Source of the DNA: Hemerocallis citrina
Lineage: Eukaryota; Streptophyta; Magnoliopsida; Asparagales; Asphodelaceae
DNA: 64,000 nucleotides
Assembly: GCA_017893485.1 (NCBI GenBank)
Contig: CM030363.1
Span: forward strand, 85,391,730-85,455,729
Reading direction: 5' to 3'
The number at the start of each line of letters is the position of its first letter. The first letter of the stretch is position 1. Under the pieces are notes generated by a model, which saw nothing but the letters and a program-made list of their open reading frames with translations, was not told the origin of the DNA and did not search any database. The position numbers and the translations under genes are program-made. Below are positions 57,061-64,000 of this stretch, in pieces.

Positions 57061-57898
57061 TCCCTCCCCAATATCCTAGGGCTTTATTCGCCTAGATCCC
57101 GGAGTTTCCTCCCCCCTTCCGCCTTCCTCTGGGCTTCCTCTTGCTTAGCTCGAGAATCCCTCTCTACTCATCTCTTTTTTTCGGCCTCTCTCGCACTGTT
57201 CTCGGTGCTCCCGTTTCCTCCCCTCTTCTGGATCGCTCGACCAGATCTGTTTGGAGGCGATTCTTCTCTCCTAAATCTCTAGATCCTCAGTCAGGTCTCC
57301 ATTTTGGCGGTGCTGTGTCTCTTCCCACCCCTCTAGGTGGATCGCCTCTTCCTCGTAGCTTCCTCGGTTGTTTGCTACAGTCGGTGGCGCCCCAACTCAG
57401 GCTCTTACCCTTTGCGCTTACTCCTATCCCATCGCTATGAGTTTTTTGCTTTCCTTTATTCTCGTGTGCTGGTTGAGGTTTTGTCCTCTGGTTTTTTTTG
57501 TTGCTGGATTGTCTGTATGCTTCAGATCTGGTGTTTGTTGAGGCTATTCCTCTTTGAGCTGTTACATCTTTTTGCATTTTGGGCGATTCTCAGGTTTTCG
57601 TGAGATTCTTCCCTTTTTTTTCATCCTCTGTTCTTTGCTGGAGCTAGTACTGTTCTTGATTTATTGTTCAGGGAATTTGTAGCCTTCCTCCTGATCGTTG
57701 TCATCAGGATTCCTCACCTCTTGTGGCTTTACGTTCTTCTCTTACACCTCTCGTTTCCCCTTTTTTAATTCTTTTTTTTAGTTCTTTTTCCCCTTCTTTC
57801 ATGACTACCGATCTCAACAGTAAAGGTTATTAAGGATTGTTGGTTATTTCTTTTGGGCTTTTCGCACTCGCTCCTTTACTTGTTGGGCCTTTTCTATT

Positions 57899-60239
57899 AT
57901 GGAAGTTTCTTGGGTCCAAGTTGTTAAAAAAAATAAAAAAAAGTTATTGACATTTCCTTTTCTACTTGCGGATCGGATGGCCCAAATTCTCAAAGGCCTT
58001 CCCGGCCCTCAGTGAGGAACATTCTAGGGCGTACTATATCGCCCTCTTCCCGCTCTTTCTCTTATCCGACCGCTTCGTCTTCATCTGCCTCTCTCCATTC
58101 TTCTCCTCCCTTTCAACAAATTTGTTTTCGTTGTCTTCAACCTTGTCACCTTAAGGCTTTCTGTTCCTCCAGCATGAAGTGCTTATTTTGTCTCAAACCT
58201 GGTCACGCTCGTCATCGATTCTTCTCCTTACAACAGCTTTTGGGACTCTCCTTGGGACTCCCCATTCTTGAACAAGTCCTCGTAGCGCTTGATTTCCCCT
58301 CCTTGCAAAGCATACTTGCGAAGATCCAATCTAATAATTCTAAGAGAGCCAGACTTTCTTCTAAGTCTCCGTTGCTTCCCACTCCTCTAGTCTCTCTTCG
58401 CCTCCCCAAGGCAGTTCTCCCTTCCCCTCCAGAGCTGTCTCAGCCTCCTTCTCTGGCCTCGAAGCCTTAGGTCACTCAGGTTTCATCCCTTCGGAGGAGC
58501 TCTCTGATAAGTTAGTAATGTTTGATACTTACGGGGCTGTTACCTTCGATGGAGGTTTGATTCCCAATTTCACTTTAAATTCCTTCCTCTGCAACTCATG
58601 TAATGTGAAAGAGTGGGATTGGGTTTTCAACACTTGCTCTAATGGAGATGTGGTTATCCATTGCCCCTCTTTTAAAATTTTAGAGGATCTTACGGCCATC
58701 TCCTCCATTGCCATTGGTGCGATCTCGCTGTCCATTCGCAAGTGGATCCAGCCTTGCCTTAACCCCCTCCCCCCGGCCCTTAACCTTTCCCCTACTATGA
58801 TCTCTCTTTTGGGGATTTCTTTTTTCTGGTGACTGTCATCGGCTCGTTGGAGATATGACTAAATGAATTGGGGAATTGATTAGTATATCTTCTATGTTAG
58901 CTTCAGGCTGCCTGCTAGTAAAAGCTCAATTTCGTTGCCCTCAAGTTCATCACAGAATTGAAGCTTATACTCTTACAGATCACAAATCCATCTTTTCTAT
59001 CTCTGTGAAAATCATGACTCTGTTAGCAGTGGCATTTCTCAACCTCTTCCCTTGATTGAGGCCCCTAAAGCTTTAGCTACTTCCTCCTTGCTCCCCACCA
59101 TCTTCACCGTCGGTACCTCTTCCCTGTCGTAAGCTCCCTCCACCAAATTCAAGGTTCCTTTCAAGGGCTCCATTCGGAAGCACTATGCTAATCAGAGTCG
59201 GAATTTCGTCAAACCTACCATTTCCAAAATTTCTCCTGCTAAGGCTCCCAACCTAGTCTGGATCAATCCAGACATCTCGTCTCAAGCGAGCGTGAAACCT
59301 TCTAGTTCTTCGGATGCTGCAGCCTCCGAGCACTTGTCTAGGCTTCCGCTGGTCCTGGATACTTCTAAGCCGACTGTGGATGTGCATCCATCCTCCTCCT
59401 CGATGTTTGTTTCTCCTCCAGCTCCACCCAAGGTGTAGGAAGCAGATCCTAAGTGGTCTGCCTGGGATATTTACCCTCACTACTCCTCTGATTGGGACAA
59501 ATTCCAACGATCTGTTCAAAGTTTCCCCTCCCAGGCTTCTAGATCCTCTTCGACTCCCATTAAAGGTACTGTTGCTCCATCGATTAAAGCTGATGATTGG
59601 GTGGATCAAGACAATCTCTTAGAGGAAGAAGAAGCGGAGCTGAACCATGTTCAGCCGCATCATGAGGTCCACTCTCCCCTCCTTTCTTTTAATTTCATGA
59701 ATTATTCTGTTTTATTGAATTGGTTTTCATACAACACCATTCTGAGAGTGCTTCCTTTTTCTCCTTTCCCTTCTAATGTCTACCTTTCTTTTTATCTTAC
59801 TTATTGCGCTATGATAGATAGCGGATGTTATTCTTTGGTTATTTTGAGAGTGAATAGCCATATTTCACTTAGGCTTAACCCGACCATTATCCCACCATGT
59901 TCAATTCCACTCCCATCCCCTTCTCAGTTCCCCTCACCGACTATTATTTCTTCTCCTAGTCAGAAGCCCATCTCTCGCACTATCCTTATTAGTAAGGTCC
60001 CTCGTTCCTGTCGAGAGCCGTCTCAGCTTCTGCTTCCTCTTCCTTCCTCCCCGGGGAAGGAAGATGTTTATCCTCATCAGTCATCTTCAGCGACGAAAGT
60101 TTCCCTCCCTTTTATTCGTTCTAGCGCTCGTATTAGGGCCAAAATAACTGCTGCTTATTCGGTCGTGTCTCTTCCCTTGTTAGCAGCTCAGGCTTGCAAC
60201 TCAACTTTCCCTCCCCCACCTAATACTGACGACGATTAG
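57899..60239 (+). pseudogene. LINE ORF1 (RNA-binding Gag-like), frameshifted
   Basis: A likely start is ATG 57899 (MEVSWVQVVKKNKKK), with TGA at about 58013. The zinc-knuckle cluster CFRCLQPCHLKAFC and CLFCLKPGHARHRF (58115-58225) follows in another frame. Further ORF1 text lies at 58518-58832 and, in other frames, 59280-60239 with a Pro/Ser-rich C-terminus. ORF1 proteins of plant L1 elements bind element RNA. The order and the stop before ORF2 at 60406 support this reading. Confidence 0.7.
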
Positions 60240-60405
60240 CTATTGTTAAGTTCCATCTATCAAATCCATTTCAACTCCCTCTCTAACCTTGACATGATTA
60301 ACCTTGCCAATTATATGGAGTTCGTGGTTAATTCGGATAATGTGGTAGATTTTGAGGCTATTACACTTCAAGAAATTTCTAAAGCTCTTGAGTCGCATAG
60401 TGTCC

Positions 60406-61430
60406 ATGATTAGTATTTCTTGGAATATTCGTGGGCTCAGGAGCCCCTCTAAGCAACAGGTTGTTTATCAGTTGATCGCATCTTCTCATTGTGATCTCAT
60501 TTCTATCCAGGAATCCAAACTTGAATCTCCTTCCCCTTCGATCTTCCGTGCTATTGGTGGATCCATCATCTCCAAGTGGATCTCCCTAGACGCCATTGGA
60601 TCCAGGAAGGGATCATTTTTGGCTTCAAAGAGTCCATATTCTCTCTTATTACTATACAACGTTTAACTTTCTTTCTCATCGTTTGCCTTCACTGGTCTAC
60701 ATTCAATTGCAGCCACACTGTAGTTTCTGTTTATGGTCCTTCTTCTCCTGAACGGCACAATTTATTTTGGAACGAATTCCAATCGTTCCAAAACAACATT
60801 AATGACTTCTTTTTCTTCTGTGGTGATTTCAACGTTACCAGATTCTCCTTTGAAAGGTCCACCAACGATCCCAATGTATTTCTCTCCTCTCGTTTTAACG
60901 ATTGCATCCGTTCCCTCCGCCTTACCGATCTTCCTCTTAATGGCAGATCCTTCACTTGGTCCAATATGCGGCTTTCTCCAACTATGGCTAAACTCGATCA
61001 ATTTCTGGTCTCTGAGGATTGGATTAACTATTTTCAAAACTCTTTCTTTGCGGCTTTGCCCAATCCTTCGTCCGACCATGTTCCTATAGCTTTTTATTCT
61101 AACTACAATTTCACGAAGCAATTCAAATTTCGTTTTGAAAAATTCTGGCTGCAAGATCAATTTTTGTTAATCTTGTTTCTGAATGCCTTTCCACTGTTAC
61201 GGGATCGTCCGGTCTTGGACATATCCTGATCAAGCTTCATGTTATTAAGCACGGTTGCAAGATCTGGTGCAAAAAGAAACAAGCTAATTCTAATTTCCTT
61301 AAAACTTTTCTCCTCTCCTCTATTGCATCCATTGATCTCCTTGAAAAGCGGGGTCCCTTATCTGACTCCATGCGTGCAGAACGTAGCTCTTGTAAGAGGG
61401 ACTACGCCGTCATTCTCCAGAATGAGCACA
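60406..61430 (+). pseudogene. LINE ORF2, endonuclease part
   Basis: Starts at ATG 60406 (MISISWNIRGLRSPSKQQ). Endonuclease motifs: SWNIRG, ISIQESKL, VVSVYGPSS, GDFN at 60822-60833, GRSFTWSN and SDHVPI at 61071-61088; the catalytic Asn, Glu, Asp and His are all present. A one-base deletion near 60605 and a second shift near 61160 split it. The enzyme nicks target DNA to prime reverse transcription. Confidence 0.87.
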
Positions 61431-63000
61431 TTAAATAGGCTCAGAGAGCCTAGTATCATTGGCTGAAGGAGGGAGATGGGAATATTTCGTTCTTTCATAA
61501 CTTTGCGTCGCACAGGCAACGCTGTAATCACATCACCTCCATTGTCGACAACGGCAATGAGGTGAATTCGGATTCGGTTATCCATCATTCTTTCCTTTGT
61601 TTTTATAAAAACCTTTTAGGTTCTTATAAACAGCGTTCCATCAGTATAGATTGGAACCAACTGTACGGTCCTGAAGCGCATGACCTATCTAGTCTTGAAA
61701 ATGCTTTCTCGATGGAAGAAATCAAGTCTGTTGTCTTCTCGTTAAAGAGCGATTCAGCGCCAGGTTCTGATGGTTTTCCCTCATTCTTCCTCCAAAAATT
61801 CTGGGAGTGTCTTAAAGATGATCTGTTCAATATGTTTGCCGAATTACACCAAGGCTCTTTCTCTTTTGACCGTATCAATTACGCTCATATAGTGCTCATA
61901 CCCAAAATGATGGGAGCACATACAGTCGCTAACTTTCGGCATATTAGTCTTCTCAATACTACCTTCAAAATCATTTTGAAGGTTCTTTCCTACCGCCTTA
62001 GTGCGATTATCTCTCCTCTCATTAATTCTGCTCAATCCGAATTTATCAAAGATCGTTTTATCCTTGATAGTGTTGCGACTGCCCAAGAGATCATCCAGAG
62101 TGTCACAGGTCTAACTCTGAGGGTATCCTTTTAAAACTTGATTTTCAAAAAGCTTATGATAATGTTAGGTGGGACTTCCTCTTCGAAATTCTTATTAATT
62201 GTGGTTTCGGTCCTAAGTGGATAGCTTGGATTAAATCCAGTCTTTTTGCCAGCACTTCTTCCATTCTCATCAATGGGTCGGAAGGCCATAAATTCAAAAT
62301 TAAGTGTGGCCTTCGACAGGGCGATCCTATCTCGTCCCTTTTATTCGCTCTTGTTGCCGATGTGTTCAGTAGATTACTCTGTAATGCTTGGGATGCTCAA
62401 GTTATTGAAGGGCTTGGTGGATTGCTGAGCTTTCGTGGGGTCCTTAACCTCCAATATGCCGATGACACTATCATCTTTGCAAAACCTAATGGTAGTTCTA
62501 TTCGAAACCTGAAACTCCTTCTATATATCTTCGAAAGAGCTTCAGGATTATTGATCAACTTTCATAAATCTTTAGTTCTTTGGCTTGGGGGTTCCCACAA
62601 TCGGCAGGCCGAAATTGCTCAAATTTTCAACTATGCGTCAGCTTCTTTCCCTCTTCGGTATCTAGGTATTCCCTTGAGATGGGGAAAGCTGCACAAATCT
62701 GATTGGCTACCGATGATAGAAAGGGTTGAATCTAGACTTAATTCTTGGTCTGGTAAGCAGCCTTCCCGTGGAGGCAGATTAATTCTGCTCAATTTGGTTC
62801 TTTCCTCTATTCCTCTTTATATAATGTCTTTCTTTTACGTTCCCTCTTGGGTTATCAAGAGGATTGATCAAATCAGAAGTAACTTCTTTTGGTCAGGTGT
62901 TCACTATTATAAACCTGGCTCTCACCTCTGTAATTGGAAGGTGATCTGAACTTCCAAGGTTGCGGGAAGTTTAGGAGTTCTGGATCTCAGGAATCAAAAT
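61431..63000 (+). pseudogene. LINE ORF2, reverse transcriptase
   Basis: SVVFSLKSDSAPGSDGFPSF, VLIPKMMGAHTVANFRHISL (61740-61960), a shift near 62117, LDFQKAYDNVRWDFL, CGLRQGDPISSLLFALVADV and QYADDTIIF with YADD at 62455-62466. FPLRYLGIPLRWGKLHKSDW (62650-62710) is the thumb region. Two TAG stops near 61436 and 61451 and a TGA at 62947 are in the frame. Confidence 0.9.
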
Positions 63001-64000
63001 CTTGCTCTTCTGGGCAAGTGGATTTGGCGAATTCTGAAAGAAGATCAATTACCTTGGGCCCGCATCATCTCTTTTAAGTGCTTTTCTAGGTGCAAGATAT
63101 GGGACTTTTCTCCCTACCTATCCCGTATGGCCTCCCCATTTTGGAAGGGAGTTTGGAAAGCGGCCATATCATTTCAATGTGGTATTTATCATGATTGTTC
63201 TGATGGTTCTAAGACCAAGTTCTGGTCCGATCTTTGGATCGGTAACTCCAAGTTAGCGTTTCGCTTTATCGATTATCCTCCAATCCCACTGCCACTGTGG
63301 CAGAATCTTTTTATGTTCACAATAACCAGCGGGTTTGGTTCATTCCCTTCTGTACTGCCCTTCCTGTAGATCTTATTCCGGATTTCAATGTTCATCTTTT
63401 TTGCCTTAACAACCATGTTTGGCTTCCGAGAGAAGATTTTAAATGGAGGTGGTCCAGCTCGGGTTCCTATTCTGTTAAATCTTTTTATAACTTCCTTAAT
63501 TTTCGTGGTATTTTATCGCCTTTGGCTAGCTTAATTTGGAGTAGTTGCGCCCCTCTTAAGGTCAAAATTCTCTCATGGTTATCTTACCACAACAAGCTTC
63601 TCACTGTGGAGGTTCTTAATAAAAAGAATCTAGCACTGGGTCAACTATGCCCTCTGTGCTCTTCCGAGTTTAAAGATGTTGAACACTTGTTCGTTCGGTG
63701 CGCCTTCATCTGCCCTTTATGGAAGATTTGCGTCTTGGCTTGAGAGGTTCCCTCTCTCCCTTCCGAAATGGCTTCTTGTTGGTTTCCTCTGTATATCAAT
63801 AAAAAATATCGGTGTTCTTGGACTCTCTCCCTCATGACTATTATTTGGGTGATTTGGTCGGAAAGGAATAAGCGGATTTTCTCTCAAACTTCCGCTACAA
63901 TCAACTCCATCATTGATGACTTTTTATTTTTCATCAATTTCTGGTGCGCTACTTTAAAACAAGACAAGATTTTAGCATTACATCTTAAGCGTCTTGATGA
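63001..64000 (+). pseudogene. LINE ORF2, C-terminal zf-RVT region
   Basis: Frame 63001-63369 (WKGVWKAAISFQCG, FWSDLWIG) then a shift near 63300 to LIWSSCAPLKVKILSWLSYH, LCPLCSSEFKDVEHLFVRC and PLWKI (63530-63735), the zf-RVT pattern with Cys, Cys, His, Cys. IIWVIWSERNKRIFSQ (63840-63888) is the usual text near the ORF2 end. No RNase H domain is seen before the window stops. Confidence 0.85.

Larger units (their letters stand above)
57060..64000 (+). mobile_element. L1-type LINE retrotransposon, cut by window end
   Basis: Non-LTR element with an ORF1 bearing zinc-knuckle motifs, an apurinic-type endonuclease, an RT with YADD, and a zf-RVT cysteine motif near the end. The 5' boundary just after the microsatellite is approximate; the 3' end and poly(A) tail lie beyond the window. 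Many frameshifts and stops show it is old. The C- and T-rich 57060-57890 is probably its 5' UTR. Confidence 0.88.

Noticed and set aside
57060..57600. Several overlapping ORFs of about 90-100 aa
   Set aside because: C/T-rich 5' region of the LINE; frames overlap and show no motif, so I treat it as 5' UTR.

Overview
The window is repeat-dense plant nuclear DNA, almost certainly from an angiosperm with a TE-rich genome. The evidence is plant-type Ty3/gypsy chromovirus (Tekay-like) and Tat lineages, a Ty1/copia element, an L1-type LINE, small Helitrons, a fold-back MITE and a TRIM-like mini-retrotransposon. I see no host gene, tRNA, rRNA or CRISPR array. I cannot name the species.

Layout. 1-3032: two old LTR fragments (families I call E and D). 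3033-11299: a Tekay-like chromovirus with gag, protease, RT, RNase H, integrase and chromodomain; its 5' LTR is internally deleted and a 98-bp GT-AG intron-like segment separates gag from pol. 11300-14084: a Tat-lineage relic (gag/protease fused by deletion to the integrase tail) ending in a 59-bp tandem array. 14085-48047: an LTR (family C) split by a full Tat element (14250-45985, TSD TCTAC) that carries gag-pol, a 118-bp tandem array, an antisense intron-containing gene and a ~225-bp tandem array. Within that last array sits a non-coding LARD-like retrotransposon (25640-44269, near-TSD TGGAG/TGGGG). The LARD hosts a 263-bp Helitron and a young but coding-dead copia element (31578-39390). 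48048-56012: a family E LTR split by a TRIM-like element (TSD CGTTA), itself split by a solo LTR (TSD GAGAG) that carries a MITE, and by a reverse-strand family D solo LTR (TSD TGTCC). 56013-57060: a reverse-strand LTR fragment plus a Helitron. 57060-64000: a decayed L1-type LINE that runs off the window.

How the parts relate. The Tekay element and the LARD share PBS, PPT, LTR ends and unusual LTR-internal arrays (GTCGAC palindromes and a CTCCGGAATTATC repeat), so they look like an autonomous/non-autonomous pair. Insertion order can be read from the nesting: family C LTR, then Tat (LTRs differ at roughly 50 of 581 positions by eye), then LARD, then copia (about 8 differences in 1266 bp). The most interesting observations are the putative gag/pol intron, a splice-donor-like motif recurring downstream of the LTR TATA box in several families, the palindrome arrays, and the spliced antisense gene in the Tat element. 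All coordinates were read by eye; no alignment or database search was run.
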